A model generated the notes under the pieces. That model had not been told where the DNA came from, did not search any database, and was given only the letters and a program-made list of their open reading frames with translations. Source: Nocardia flavorosea (GTDB lineage Bacteria > Actinomycetota > Actinomycetes > Mycobacteriales > Mycobacteriaceae). Taken from it: a stretch of DNA of 64,000 nt. The DNA is taken from the NCBI RefSeq assembly GCF_015477805.1, contig NZ_JADLQL010000005.1:1-64000 (forward strand). Direction: 5' to 3'. This document shows, piece by piece, positions 42,405 through 52,243 of this stretch (position 1 is the first letter of the stretch; each line of letters opens with the position of its first letter). The translations under genes were made by a program, and so were the position numbers.

Positions 42405-42785
42405 GGAATCCTCCTGTTGGATAGCGATACGCTCGGATGTGTCCCGACCCTAGCGGCTCCCGGGGTCGCCCGCCGGGCGCAATCAAGACACGAAGCCGAT
42501 TCTTGCAGCAACGGCGGCGAATTCCGGTATCGCGGCGCCGAAACTCGTGGGTACGGGACCACAGACCGGGCCGCCCGGGGCACACCGAGATGCTTCGGTG
42601 CCCAGGCGCCGAACGTGGACGGGACTGCTCCCCCTGCACGCCGCGTCCGGTTTGCGCGCCGTCTGCTGGGCTGCCACCATCTCCTGCCGGGTGGTGCCGG
42701 AGCTCGGACGGCCACCACGATCGACCCGCCGGCGGGAGCCCCCGGCCGACGGTGTACAGCAGCATTTCGATACGGAGTTGGGTGG
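42405..42785. other. divergent intergenic stretch before mscL
   Basis: 381 bp between the divergent deazaflavin-type gene and mscL. No supported ORF or repeat was recognised. Confidence 0.45.
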
Positions 42786-43253
42786 ATGCTCAAGGGTTTC
42801 AAAGATTTTCTGATGCGCGGCAACGTCATCGACCTGGCCGTCGCCGTGGTGATGGGTACCGCGTTCACCGCGATCGTCACCTCGGTCACCAAGGGTGTGC
42901 TGGAACCCCTGCTCGCCGTATTGGGCGGCAACGGCCAGCTCGGTTTCGGCGTCACCTTGGTCGCCGGCAAGCCCGCAACCTTCGTTGCACTCGGACCGAT
43001 CATCAGCGCCGCCATCAATTTCGTAATGGTCGCCGCGGTGCTGTATTTCGCGCTGATCCTGCCGATGAGAACCGTGCAGAAGCGGTACCTCGCCCGTAAG
43101 GGCGCCGATACGGAGAAGCCGGTCCCGACCGATACCGAACTGCTGATCGAGATCCGCGACCTGCTGGCCGAGCGCGCCGCCGCGGCGCAGAACGGCTCCG
43201 GTGGCAACGGATCGGAGAAGGAGTCGGCGCGCGTGCCTTCGCCGTCGGCCTGA
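42786..43253 (+). CDS. mscL: large-conductance mechanosensitive channel
   Basis: 155 residues. The N-terminal amphipathic helix LKGFKDFLMRGNVIDLAVAV and TM1 with AVVMGTAFTAIV are diagnostic of MscL. TM2 is ISAAINFVMVAAVLYFALIL. The cytoplasmic helix (TELLIEIRDLLAERAA) is followed by a Gly/Ser-rich tail. It protects against hypo-osmotic shock as a pentamer in the plasma membrane. ATG 42786 is certain from the family N-terminus; the frame stays open upstream only as non-coding read-through. Confidence 0.95.
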   Translation: MLKGFKDFLMRGNVIDLAVAVVMGTAFTAIVTSVTKGVLEPLLAVLGGNGQLGFGVTLVAGKPATFVALGPIISAAINFVMVAAVLYFALILPMRTVQKRYLARKGADTEKPVPTDTELLIEIRDLLAERAAAAQNGSGGNGSEKESARVPSPSA

Positions 43254-43360
43254 GTCGCCCGCTCGCGGGTATACGCACCGAACGCCGCGATACTTGCCCA
43301 GTGGCCCGAGTCCGGAACGAAATCGCGGTCGGCGGCGAGCCCGGATCGGTCGATCCGGCG

Positions 43361-44404
43361 TTACCCCGTGGGCGCGAGGATCTTCAGGACCTCGTCCGAG
43401 TGATAGAACGGCTCCAAGCGTTCCCGCAGGAGCTGTTCCAGCACACCATCGCGTTTCGCGGCTTCCACTACAGCGGGGCCGTAGCGCAGGATCTCGGTGA
43501 TGATGTCATCACCCGTCAAGCCCAGCTCCGTGAGCACGGCGGCGAGGGTGTGGTCCCGGTACTTCTCGTGGAACACCTGGACGCATTCGTCGACGAGCAG
43601 GCCGAAATACTCCTTCTCCCGGGTTGTCACCGCGATCCGGTAGCACAGCCGGACCAGCTCGTTCAGATCCTGTTTGGTGAGGTATTCGCGCAGGCCGCTG
43701 ATCGGTTCGTCGGCGTGCAGATCCCAGAATTCCATGGTGGCGTCGTGCACGGGGGCGTCGCGCAGCATTTCGCGGATTGCGTTGTTGGTGCGTTTGAGCG
43801 CGTACATGGCGCCCTTGCCCGCGATATCGCCCAGGATGGTGTTGCTCTCGGCGGCTTTGCGGGCGCGGTCGGCGGCGGATTGGCCGAGCGACATCAAGGT
43901 GCCCATACCGGGGATCTTCTCCGCCCGCTGCCGGTTGGCCTCAACGAAATCGCCGACCAGTTTGTCCACGAATTTGGAGGCGACGGTGGCGACGAGTGGG
44001 CTGTCGGTGAGTCGTTCCAGCACCCGCTCCTGGGTCTGGTGCATATCGACGATCTTCTGCAGCAGCGCCTCGACCGGTTCGCGTTCGACCAGTTCGCCGA
44101 GGGTGTGGTCTTCGTTCGCGGCGATACTGTCGTAGATCGCGTCGGCGAACAGCCCGACCGTATCGGCGAGCACGGCGCTACCGCCGACTTTGTCCACGAC
44201 CGTGGCGACCGTGCTTTCGAGCTGCTCGACTCCGACCACTTCACCGGCGGGTACGGTGGCCGCCACATCCAGGACAGCTGCCACATCACGGGCGACGACC
44301 TCGGCGAACCGGTCGCCGCTCACCTCGTCGAGCAGCCACCGCACTTGCGCGTCGAGGAGCCGGTCGGCAAGGGCACGGGCCGTCGCGTCGGCGGTTTCGG
44401 TCAC
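43361..44404 (-). CDS. conserved-looking helical protein of unknown function
   Basis: 347 residues, GTG start with GGAGA upstream. Mostly helical and acidic, with many conserved-looking blocks (AATVPAGEVVGVEQLE, NNAIREMLRDAPVHDATMEFWDLHAD, LVRLCYRIAVTTREKEYFGLLVDEC). There is no transmembrane segment or signal peptide, no catalytic motif, and no family I recognise. The balanced codon pattern and length say it is real. It converges with mscL. Confidence 0.7.
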   Translation of the reverse strand: MTETADATARALADRLLDAQVRWLLDEVSGDRFAEVVARDVAAVLDVAATVPAGEVVGVEQLESTVATVVDKVGGSAVLADTVGLFADAIYDSIAANEDHTLGELVEREPVEALLQKIVDMHQTQERVLERLTDSPLVATVASKFVDKLVGDFVEANRQRAEKIPGMGTLMSLGQSAADRARKAAESNTILGDIAGKGAMYALKRTNNAIREMLRDAPVHDATMEFWDLHADEPISGLREYLTKQDLNELVRLCYRIAVTTREKEYFGLLVDECVQVFHEKYRDHTLAAVLTELGLTGDDIITEILRYGPAVVEAAKRDGVLEQLLRERLEPFYHSDEVLKILAPTG

Positions 44405-44897
44405 CGATTCTCCTTCGGATCGGGTTCCTGCGGCCGGCGCAGGCCGCAGCGAAGCGGACGTATCGCTGCACGGTCACCGAGCGGTGACCGGCCGTGTAGG
44501 CGATACGGCGTGACGAGCCTATATCGGGCCGGGCACCGGCGACATACTTGTCTGAGACGGATCGGTGCGGCCGCGGCACGACCACCACATCTTCCGGGAA
44601 CACCACCGGAGTAATCGCTCTGACCTGCGGTTACCCCACGAATCACGAGATCCCGCGATAGCGCCGCGACTATTGCGTGGGCCGAATCACAACGGGAGGC
44701 CGCAGTGAGACCTGTGGGCGTCGACATATGGGCGAGGTCGGCGGTCGCCGGCAGGACGGCTGATGCGATGAATGCGGTGATCGTTGAACTGTCCCTGCCG
44801 CCACCGGTTTTCCGCACGACACTGTGGCCTCGGGGCGAGTACCGCGACCCATTACAGTGCGTGGCGGCCGCAATCGCGCGCACCACCGGGCCCGGAC
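44405..44897. other. intergenic stretch
   Basis: 493 bp upstream of the unknown 347-residue gene and downstream of the 161-residue gene. It probably holds the promoter of the former. Short frames here are not convincing. Confidence 0.45.
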
Positions 44898-45383
44898 CTA
44901 GCGACCGTCTCCTTCGTGCAGGGAGGTCCGGATCTGTTCGAGGCGTTCGCGCGCCGCCTGTTCTCGCGCTTCCCATTGTTCCTCGACACCGCGCCCGGCC
45001 GCGCTCTGCCGGTCGAGTTCCCGGTGGCCGAACGCTGTTCCGATCCGCCGCTGTACCTTGTCGCGGACCGAGTCGAAGGTCGGCAGGCCGCCACCGGTGT
45101 AACCGCCCGTGGTGCCGTCGCCGCCCGCTACGGCACCGGAGATCTGCGCCGCCGCCGACTCCACCGCACTGCCGGCGGGAACGCTCGTCGGCGCGTTTCC
45201 GGTGATACCGGCCGGGGCGGCACGTCCGGTATCCGACAGCAACCGGGTCGCGACCTCGTACAGCGGGGCCAGTTCCTCCCGGCCCGCCGTGGCGACGACG
45301 AGTACGGCCAGCAACTGTTCGTCGGGCAGGGCCGCCAACCGCGCGGCGAGCGCGCCCGGATCGCCTGCGTTCGGTTCACTCAT
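44898..45383 (-). CDS. hypothetical protein downstream of pheT
   Basis: 161 residues: a helical N-terminus (LAARLAALPDEQLLAVLVVATAGREEL), a Gly/Ala/Thr-rich middle and a charged helical C-terminus (EEQWEAREQAARERLEQIR). It is 55 bp after pheT on the same strand, so possibly cotranscribed. No family recognised. Confidence 0.6.
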   Translation of the reverse strand: MSEPNAGDPGALAARLAALPDEQLLAVLVVATAGREELAPLYEVATRLLSDTGRAAPAGITGNAPTSVPAGSAVESAAAQISGAVAGGDGTTGGYTGGGLPTFDSVRDKVQRRIGTAFGHRELDRQSAAGRGVEEQWEAREQAARERLEQIRTSLHEGDGR

Positions 45384-45438
45384 ACGACCAGCCTACGACT
45401 TCCGGCCCGCCCGTTCGGACCGACCGCAAGCCGGTTGT

Positions 45439-47940
45439 CTATGAACGGATCACAGCGCCCACCGCGTCCGCGGCGGCGGCCACCGCGGCATCGCGCGCGG
45501 CACTGGCCTCGTCCTCGGTGAGGGTGCGATCGCCGGCCCGGAACCGCAGCGCGTAGGTGAACGATTTACGGCCTGCACCGGCTTGCGCGCCCTCGTAGAC
45601 ATCGAACAGCGCGATATCCTCGAGCAGTTCCCCGCCGCCGGACCGCAACGCCGTCTCGACCGCGGCCGCCGGAACCTCCGCGGGAACACTCACCGATACA
45701 TCCTGCAGCACCGCCGGGAACGGGGAAATGGCCGGCGCCGGCCGGGATTCGGTCAGCGGCAGTGCATCCAGGTCGAGTTCTACGGCGCAGGTACGCGGCG
45801 GCAGGCCCGACCGTTCCAGCACCCCGGGATGCAGTTCACCTGCGTACCCGACGACCGTATCGCCGACCACGAGTTCGGCGCAGCGGCCCGGATGCCAGGG
45901 CAGGTACTTCCCGGGCCGGCGCTCGATCCGGACACCCGCCGCCTCCGCGATCACGTCGGCGAGGGCGAAGGCATCGGCGGCCTCGGCCGCCCGGCCCGGC
46001 CCCCACGGACCGCGCGGTTCCCGGCAGCCGGTCAGCACCAGCCCCACATGCTGCGGCTGCGCGGGCAGCGAATCCAGCAATTCGGCGATCTCGGCATCGG
46101 TCGGACGCCGGTCCACGGGCAGCGGGTCGACCGCTTTGGTGTCCGGGCCCGGTAGCACTACCTGGGCGATCCCGTAGAGCGCGAGATCGCGGGCGCCGCG
46201 CGAGATATTGCGAGCGGCGATCTCGAGCAGGCCCGGCAACAGGGTGGTGGCCAGTTCGGCGCGTTCGACGTCCAGCGGGTTCAGCACCCGGGTCGTCGTG
46301 CGCCGCGGATCATCGGCTTCCAGGCCCCAGGTATCGAAAACACCCGCGGGCAGGAACACCGGCGGCGGCACCTCGACGCAGCCGGCGAAGGCCAGCGCCC
46401 GGCTCACCGCCCGGCGGCGCCGCTGCACGGCGGTCAGGCCGCGCCCCGCCGGCGCCTGCGGCAGGACCAGCGGGATCTGCTCGAGCCCCTCCAGCCGCAG
46501 TACCTCTTCCACCAGATCGGCGGGCTGGGCCAGATCCGGCCGCCACGACGGCGGCGTCACCGCCAGCTGGCCGTGACCGCTGGCCTCGTCGACAGCGACC
46601 TCCACTTGGCAGCCGATCTGGGTGAGCCGGCGCGCGGAGGTACCCGGGGGGTAGTGAACACCGGCCACCCGGTCCGGCAGGTCGATATCGATGCGGATCG
46701 GAGGGGCCGGCTCGAGCTGGGTGCGGATATCGGTGAGCGTGGCCTCGACCGTGCCGCCCGCGATTTCGGCGAGCAGCGTCGCGGCGCGGTCCAGCGCGGC
46801 CAGGTTGAGTTCCGGATCCACCACCCGTTCGTAGCGTTTACTCGCCTCCGACACCAGTTTGTGCCGGCGCGCGGTGCGGTAGATGAGCAGTGGGTCCCAG
46901 GTCGCGGCTTCCAGCACCACATCGGTGGTCTCGGCGCTCACTTCGGTGGACGCCCCGCCCATCACACCGGCCAGCGACACCACGCCGGTGTTGTCGGCGA
47001 TCACCACGTCCTCGGCGTCGAGTTCGCGTTCGGTGTCGTCGAGGGTGCGCAGGGTTTCGCCGGTCCGGGCGCGGCGGACCACCAGGCCACCGCTGAGTTT
47101 CGCGGCGTCGAACGCGTGCAGCGGCTGGCCCAGTTCGAGCATGACGTAGTTGGTCACATCGACGGCGGGCGAGATGGGCCGGACACCGGACAGCAGCAGC
47201 CGCCGCTGCAGCCACCACGGGCTCACCGCCTGCGGGTCGATACCGGTCACCCGGCGGACCCCGAACCGCGTGCAGCGCGATTCCGCTTCCACCCGAACCG
47301 GCCAGGCATCCGGCCCTTCCGGCAGCGTTCGGACGGCGGGGTCGGCGTATTCGAGATCGAAACCGCAGGCCAGTTCCCGCGCGAGCCCGCGCACCGAGAA
47401 GCAGTAGCCGCGGTCGGGGGTGATATTCAGCTCGATGACGGTATCGCCGAGGCCGAGCAGTTCGTTGGCGTCGGTACCGGGCTCGGCGGTACCGGGTTCC
47501 AGTACGAGGATGCCGGAGTGATCCTTGCCGATACCGAGTTCGGCGACCGAGCAGATCATGCCGTTGGAGATATGCCCGTAGGTTTTACGCGAGGAGATGG
47601 CGAAGCCACCGGGCAGCACCCCGCCGGGCAGCACCACGACCACCAGATCGCCGACGGCGAAGTTGGTCGCTCCGCAGACGATCTCCTGGAGTTCGTCCGC
47701 CCCGATATCGACCTTGCAGAAGCGGATGGGCTTTTTGAACTCGGTGAGTTCGGTGATCTCGGCGACCCGGCCGACCACCAGTGGATGCTCGATATCGCCG
47801 CCCACCGGTTCGAGCCGGTCGATCTCCTCGACCTCGAGCCCGACCCGGACGAATCCGGCATCGAGTTCTTCCGGCGTGACCTCCCAATCGGGGACGGTGC
47901 GGCGGATCGTTTCGGTCAGCCAGGACTGCGCTACTCGCAC
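45439..47940 (-). CDS. pheT: phenylalanyl-tRNA synthetase beta subunit
   Basis: 833 residues, the usual size. The N-terminal tRNA-binding (EMAP-like) region contains VGRVAEITEL and VCGATNFAVGDLVVV. A B3/B4 editing part, a B5 domain and a C-terminal FDX-ACB domain (SPFPAVLQDVSVSVP ... KSFTYALRFRAGDRTLTEDE) follow. The GTG start at 47940 lies 29 bp after pheS. Together with pheS it forms the (alpha-beta)2 enzyme. Confidence 0.96.
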   Translation of the reverse strand: MRVAQSWLTETIRRTVPDWEVTPEELDAGFVRVGLEVEEIDRLEPVGGDIEHPLVVGRVAEITELTEFKKPIRFCKVDIGADELQEIVCGATNFAVGDLVVVVLPGGVLPGGFAISSRKTYGHISNGMICSVAELGIGKDHSGILVLEPGTAEPGTDANELLGLGDTVIELNITPDRGYCFSVRGLARELACGFDLEYADPAVRTLPEGPDAWPVRVEAESRCTRFGVRRVTGIDPQAVSPWWLQRRLLLSGVRPISPAVDVTNYVMLELGQPLHAFDAAKLSGGLVVRRARTGETLRTLDDTERELDAEDVVIADNTGVVSLAGVMGGASTEVSAETTDVVLEAATWDPLLIYRTARRHKLVSEASKRYERVVDPELNLAALDRAATLLAEIAGGTVEATLTDIRTQLEPAPPIRIDIDLPDRVAGVHYPPGTSARRLTQIGCQVEVAVDEASGHGQLAVTPPSWRPDLAQPADLVEEVLRLEGLEQIPLVLPQAPAGRGLTAVQRRRRAVSRALAFAGCVEVPPPVFLPAGVFDTWGLEADDPRRTTTRVLNPLDVERAELATTLLPGLLEIAARNISRGARDLALYGIAQVVLPGPDTKAVDPLPVDRRPTDAEIAELLDSLPAQPQHVGLVLTGCREPRGPWGPGRAAEAADAFALADVIAEAAGVRIERRPGKYLPWHPGRCAELVVGDTVVGYAGELHPGVLERSGLPPRTCAVELDLDALPLTESRPAPAISPFPAVLQDVSVSVPAEVPAAAVETALRSGGGELLEDIALFDVYEGAQAGAGRKSFTYALRFRAGDRTLTEDEASAARDAAVAAAADAVGAVIRS

Positions 47941-47969
47941 TGTGGGTGTTCGCTCTCTCGCTCGGGAAA

Positions 47970-49043
47970 TCAGGACCGGATACCGAAGGGCAGGGTGAAC
48001 CGCACATCACCCTCCACGATGTCGCGCATATCGGGGATGCCGTTGCGGAACTGCAGCGTGCGCTCCAGGCCCATCCCGAACGCGAAACCGCTGTATTCGT
48101 CGGGGTCGATACCGCTGGCGATCAGCACCTTGGGGTTGACCATGCCGCAGCCGCCCCATTCGACCCAGCCCGCGCCGCCCTTCTTGTCCGGGAACCAGAC
48201 GTCCACCTCGGCGGAGGGCTCGGTGAACGGGAAGTAGTTGGGCCGGATCCGGGTGGTGGTGTCGGGACCGAACAGCGCCCGCGCGAACGCGTCGAGCGTG
48301 CCGCGCAGATGCGCCATGGTCAGGCCCTTGTCGATGGCCAGCCCTTCGACCTGGGAGAAGACCGGCGTATGGGTGGCGTCGAGTTCGTCGGTGCGGAAGG
48401 TACGGCCCGGGCACACCACATAGATCGGCAGTTCGCGTTCGAGCATCGAACGCACCTGCACGGGCGAGGTATGGGTGCGCAGCACCTGCCGCGACCCGGC
48501 CGGCGCGATATGGAAGGTGTCTTGCATGGTGCGTGCGGGATGGTCCGGGAGGAAGTTCAGCGCATCGAAGTTGAAATGCTCCGTTTCCACCTCTGGGCCC
48601 TCGGCGATCTCCCAGCCCATCCCGACGAATACATCGGCGACCTGTTCGGAGATGACCGTGATCGGATGCCGGGCGCCGACCGGCCCCCGATTCGCGGGCA
48701 GTGTGACATCGATCGCCTCGGCAACCAGGACCGCCGCATCGCGTTCGGCCACCAGCGCCTGCCGACGTTCCTCGAACGCCCGGGAGACCCGCCCGCGCGC
48801 GACGTTGACCCGCTTACCGGCGTCGGCTTTCTCGGCTTTCGGGAGACTGCCCAGCGACCGCTGCGCCAGCGCGATCGGCGATTTACCACCCATATGCTCG
48901 GTTTTCGCGGCGGCGAGGGCATCCAGGTCGGCGGCGGCCGCGAAGGCTTTTTCGGCGGCCGCGGCCGCGGCGGCCAGGGCTTCCTCGGTGAGCGCGGATT
49001 CCTGCCCGCCGGTCGCTGCGCCTGCGTCGGTGTCGTCGGCCAC
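47970..49043 (-). CDS. pheS: phenylalanyl-tRNA synthetase alpha subunit
   Basis: 357 residues of class II synthetase type. The N-terminal coiled coil precedes motif 2 (FRTDELDATHTPVFSQVEGL) and motif 3 (GFAFGMGLERTLQFRNGIPD). The start is a GTG at 49043, with an AT-poor spacer to the divergent mannosyltransferase. The coiled coil is Ala-rich at its start. No T-box or leader peptide was recognised upstream. Confidence 0.96.
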   Translation of the reverse strand: MADDTDAGAATGGQESALTEEALAAAAAAAEKAFAAAADLDALAAAKTEHMGGKSPIALAQRSLGSLPKAEKADAGKRVNVARGRVSRAFEERRQALVAERDAAVLVAEAIDVTLPANRGPVGARHPITVISEQVADVFVGMGWEIAEGPEVETEHFNFDALNFLPDHPARTMQDTFHIAPAGSRQVLRTHTSPVQVRSMLERELPIYVVCPGRTFRTDELDATHTPVFSQVEGLAIDKGLTMAHLRGTLDAFARALFGPDTTTRIRPNYFPFTEPSAEVDVWFPDKKGGAGWVEWGGCGMVNPKVLIASGIDPDEYSGFAFGMGLERTLQFRNGIPDMRDIVEGDVRFTLPFGIRS

Positions 49044-49213
49044 GGTCTACTCGTCTCTCCCCTAGGCATCGGTGAGCGGACCCCGGTAGGCTCCGGCGCC
49101 CGTATTGCTGCTGGTGGAATCGTATTCGATGCCCGGTGGCCGGTTCACGCCGATATCCCCCGCCGATCACTGCCGGGGTGCGACGACACCTCGAACCGGT
49201 AAAGTCCCTCCCG

Positions 49214-50500
49214 ATGACGAACGCCCCGACCCGCACCGAAACGTTCGCCGGACGTGCCCGCCGGCAGGCGATCTGGCTGCTACCGCTCCTGGCGATGATC
49301 GTGACGTGGGTACTGATGTCGCGACCCGTCGACCCTTTCCGCGCGATCAGCGGCGAGTACATCGATCTCGAGGTGTACCGGCTCGGGGTCGAGGAGTGGC
49401 GCTCCGGCGGCGATCTCTACGGACAGCTGCCGGAAACGGCCGCCGATATCAGCCTGCCGTTCATCTATCCGCCGTTCGCCGCGCTGGCGCTGGGTATCTA
49501 CGCCCTGCTGCCGTGGGCCACCGCGGTGATCGCCTACCTCGCCGTATCGGTGGGCGCGCTGGCGATCACGCTGTACCTGGTGGCCCGGCAACTGTGGCCG
49601 GCCCAGGACCAGCGCAAACTCGCCGTTCTGGTCTGCGCGACGGCGACGCCGCTGGCGCTGCTGCTCGAACCCATCTGGTCGACGCTGGACTTCGGTCAGG
49701 TCAACTTGATCCTGATGGGCCTGGTAGCCGCCGATTGCCTGACCCGTAATCCACGCTGGCCGCGCGGCATGCTTCTGGGGATCGCCGCCGCGATCAAACT
49801 CACACCCGCCGCGTTCGTCCTTTTCTTCTTGATCCGCAAGGACTACAAGGCCGCCGTGACAGCCGCGGTGAGCGGCGCGGTGGCCACGGTGATCGGTTTC
49901 GCGGTCATGCCCGACGAATCGGTGCGGTACTGGTTCGGCGGGTTCGGCAATGTCGGTGGGTTGAGCGGGTCGGAGTACCAGACCAATCAGTCCGTTCAGG
50001 CCGTACTGGCCCGCTTCGGGATCACCGGCACGCCCGCCACGGCACTGTGGCTGGTGGCTGCCGCCGCCCTGGTCGCGCTGGCCGTGGCCGCCATCCGGCG
50101 GGCCGGGACCCCGCCGATGATCGCGCTCGCCGTGAACGCGGTGGTCGCACTGCTCGTCTCCCCGATCTCCTGGTCTCACCACTGGGTCTGGGTGGCCCCG
50201 GCCCTGCTCGCGATGGCCGGGTTCGCAACCACACTGCCGTGGCCGCGAGCCGCGGGCTGGTATGTCGCTGTGCTCGCCACCGCCGTGGTGTTCGTTCGCG
50301 CCGAGCACAGCGACCTCCCCGGGAACGAGGGCCGGGAGCTGGACTGGTCGGTATGGGAACAGGTGATCGGCAACGGGTACGTGTGGTTCAGCGTGCTGCT
50401 CGTCGTGCTGTATGCCACCGCCGGGCAGCGGTCGCGAAGCACACCCCCGGTCACACCCGCCACCGCGGACGAGCCCCTGGTCACGGTCCACAAAGGCTGA
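49214..50500 (+). CDS. GT87-type polytopic mannosyltransferase (DUF2029)
   Basis: 428 residues with about ten hydrophobic helices. The early periplasmic loop carries the acidic motif YIDLEVYRLGVEEWRSGGDLY, typical of GT-C polyprenyl-phosphomannose-dependent mannosyltransferases used for lipomannan/lipoarabinomannan-type glycans. NQSVQAVLARFG and PISWSHHWVW are further family landmarks. The ATG at 49214 lacks a clear ribosome-binding site; TAAAGT (49199-49204) could be a -10 giving a nearly leaderless message. Confidence 0.85.
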   Translation: MTNAPTRTETFAGRARRQAIWLLPLLAMIVTWVLMSRPVDPFRAISGEYIDLEVYRLGVEEWRSGGDLYGQLPETAADISLPFIYPPFAALALGIYALLPWATAVIAYLAVSVGALAITLYLVARQLWPAQDQRKLAVLVCATATPLALLLEPIWSTLDFGQVNLILMGLVAADCLTRNPRWPRGMLLGIAAAIKLTPAAFVLFFLIRKDYKAAVTAAVSGAVATVIGFAVMPDESVRYWFGGFGNVGGLSGSEYQTNQSVQAVLARFGITGTPATALWLVAAAALVALAVAAIRRAGTPPMIALAVNAVVALLVSPISWSHHWVWVAPALLAMAGFATTLPWPRAAGWYVAVLATAVVFVRAEHSDLPGNEGRELDWSVWEQVIGNGYVWFSVLLVVLYATAGQRSRSTPPVTPATADEPLVTVHKG

Positions 50501-50628
50501 TCCGGCGGCCGCCGGCGGTGGCTTTCGTTCATGTCGAGCCCTTGTCGCAATCGACCGAAAACGAGCCTTCCCGGGCACGGTATGCATCGACTGATAACCT
50601 GTCGGATAGGAGTGACCCGAGGAGGACC

Positions 50629-51195
50629 ATGCCGGAATCGAGCAGGACCAGGATGACCGCCGAAGAACGCGGCGCCCAGGTTCTGGACGCCGCGGTCTCC
50701 GCCTTCGCCGAAACCGGCTACACCGCCACCCGCACCGACGAGATCGCCCGCCGAGCAGGCGTCTCCCAGCCGTATGTCATCCGCCTCTTCGGTTCGAAAC
50801 AACGCCTGTTCCTGGCCGCGTTCGGCCAGGTGTGCGATCGCATCGAAGCCATCTTCACCGCGGCCGCGGCCGCCGCCGGCGACGATGAACCGATGGACGC
50901 GATGTCCGATGCCTTCGATGAGTTCCTGGCCGACCGGACCCTGCTCCAACTGCTCCTGCACGGATTCGCCGCCGCGGGCGATCCGGAAATCGGCCCGGTC
51001 GTGCGCGAACGGTACGGCCGGATCTACCGCCTGAACCGCGAACTGACCGGCGCCTCGGTCGCCGAAACCCGCCGTTTCATGTCGACCGGCATGCTGCTCA
51101 CCGTGCTGACGGCGCTGCGGGTGACCGGACCGGAAGCGATCGCCGCCGATTGGGCCGAGGAGATGCTCACCGACCTGTACGAGAACGGTATGTGA
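50629..51195 (+). CDS. TetR family transcriptional regulator
   Basis: 188 residues. A TetR helix-turn-helix is seen (RGAQVLDAAVSAFAETGY ... DEIARRAGVSQPYVIRLFGSKQRLF). The ATG has GGAGG just upstream. No obvious partner gene sits next to it: the upstream gene is the GT87 and the downstream convergent gene is tsnR. The target is therefore unknown. Confidence 0.9.
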   Translation: MPESSRTRMTAEERGAQVLDAAVSAFAETGYTATRTDEIARRAGVSQPYVIRLFGSKQRLFLAAFGQVCDRIEAIFTAAAAAAGDDEPMDAMSDAFDEFLADRTLLQLLLHGFAAAGDPEIGPVVRERYGRIYRLNRELTGASVAETRRFMSTGMLLTVLTALRVTGPEAIAADWAEEMLTDLYENGM

Positions 51196-51296
51196 ATCGC
51201 TCGAGCACTACGGCCGAACACAACCCGCAACGGCCACGGCAGGACTGGTTGCCGACCGAACACCGCCGGGACCGACTGCGCCGCCGGCCCCGTGAT

Positions 51297-52133
51297 CTAG
51301 GTCTGCGACCTCGCAGCGTGCCGTACCCGGGAGTTCGCATAGAGACAGATCGCGGCGGCCGCGGCGATATTGAGACTTTCGGCCCGCCCCCGGATCGGGA
51401 TCCGGACCCGGTGCCGGGCCCGGCGCGCCACCGCCGGGTCGAGACCGTGTGCTTCGTTGCCGAACAGCCAGGCCACCGGACCGGTGAACAAGTCACCCGC
51501 GTCCTCGAGGTCGAGTTCGCCGTCGGCCGCGGTGGCCACGGTGGCGATTCCGGCCGCTTCGATCCGGTCCAGCACAGTATCTGTCTCGCGCTCACGCACG
51601 ATGGGCACATGGAAGAGGCTGCCCGCGCACGAGCGGACGCATTTTCCGTTGTGCGGGTCGACACTGTCCCCGGCCAGCACCACCGCGTCCGCGCCCACCG
51701 CGTCGACCACGCGGATGAGCGTCCCCGCATTGCCCGGATCCGCCATACCGACCGGCACCGCCAGTATCCGCGGCATCTCCGCGCCGGGTTTCGCCGGCAG
51801 GATACGGTCGAGCGGCACATCGACCAGATCACAGACGGCCACCAGACCCGGCGGCGTGACGGTCTCCCCCAGCGCCTGCGCAGCCCGGTCGGTGACAAGC
51901 GTCGTCCGCACCCCGGCGGCCGCGGCACCGGCGATCAGCTCATGTTCGCGGGTGGCGCCTTCGGCGGAGTAGAACAGTTCCCGGACCCGCCCGGTATCGA
52001 GCGCCGCCCCCACCGAGTTGGCGCCTTCGGCCAGGAACCGCCCGGCCTTCTTACGCGCCGCCCCCCGATGCAGCTTCGCGGCGGCGACGACGCGGGAATT
52101 GCGCCAGTCGATGGCTTCCTGTTGACCACGCAC
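51297..52133 (-). CDS. tsnR: SpoU/TrmH family 23S rRNA methyltransferase (TsnR-like)
   Basis: 278 residues from GTG 52133. The N-terminal substrate-binding domain (LHRGAARKKAGRFLAEGANSV) is followed by a SPOUT knot domain. Its three motifs are present: DPGNAGTLIRVVDAVGADAV, WLFGNEAHGLDP and IPIRGRAESLNIAAAAAICL. It transfers methyl from SAM to a ribose 2'-OH. It lies near the infC-rpmI-rplT cluster as in other actinobacteria. Confidence 0.9.
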   Translation of the reverse strand: MRGQQEAIDWRNSRVVAAAKLHRGAARKKAGRFLAEGANSVGAALDTGRVRELFYSAEGATREHELIAGAAAAGVRTTLVTDRAAQALGETVTPPGLVAVCDLVDVPLDRILPAKPGAEMPRILAVPVGMADPGNAGTLIRVVDAVGADAVVLAGDSVDPHNGKCVRSCAGSLFHVPIVRERETDTVLDRIEAAGIATVATAADGELDLEDAGDLFTGPVAWLFGNEAHGLDPAVARRARHRVRIPIRGRAESLNIAAAAAICLYANSRVRHAARSQT

Positions 52134-52243
52134 CCGTAGATCGTAGTGCCGGCCCGGCGAGCGGGGTATTTCGCGGCCGAGCACCGGACCGGCCGGCTCC
52201 CCGATCCGCCCCGGCAGATCTCGACGGTACCGAAGCCCGCTGT

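Noticed and set aside
40065..43253. Rightward open frame of over 1000 codons ending in mscL
   Set aside because: Only the last 155 codons are mscL; the rest is antisense to VOC, MFS and deazaflavin-type genes and is low-complexity.
44705..45205. Rightward frame with a GGGAGG-like site before GTG 44705
   Set aside because: It runs into and antisense to the 161-residue gene at 44898-45383, and its translation after ~60 residues becomes Arg-rich. It might be a short true ORF only if the opposite gene is not real.
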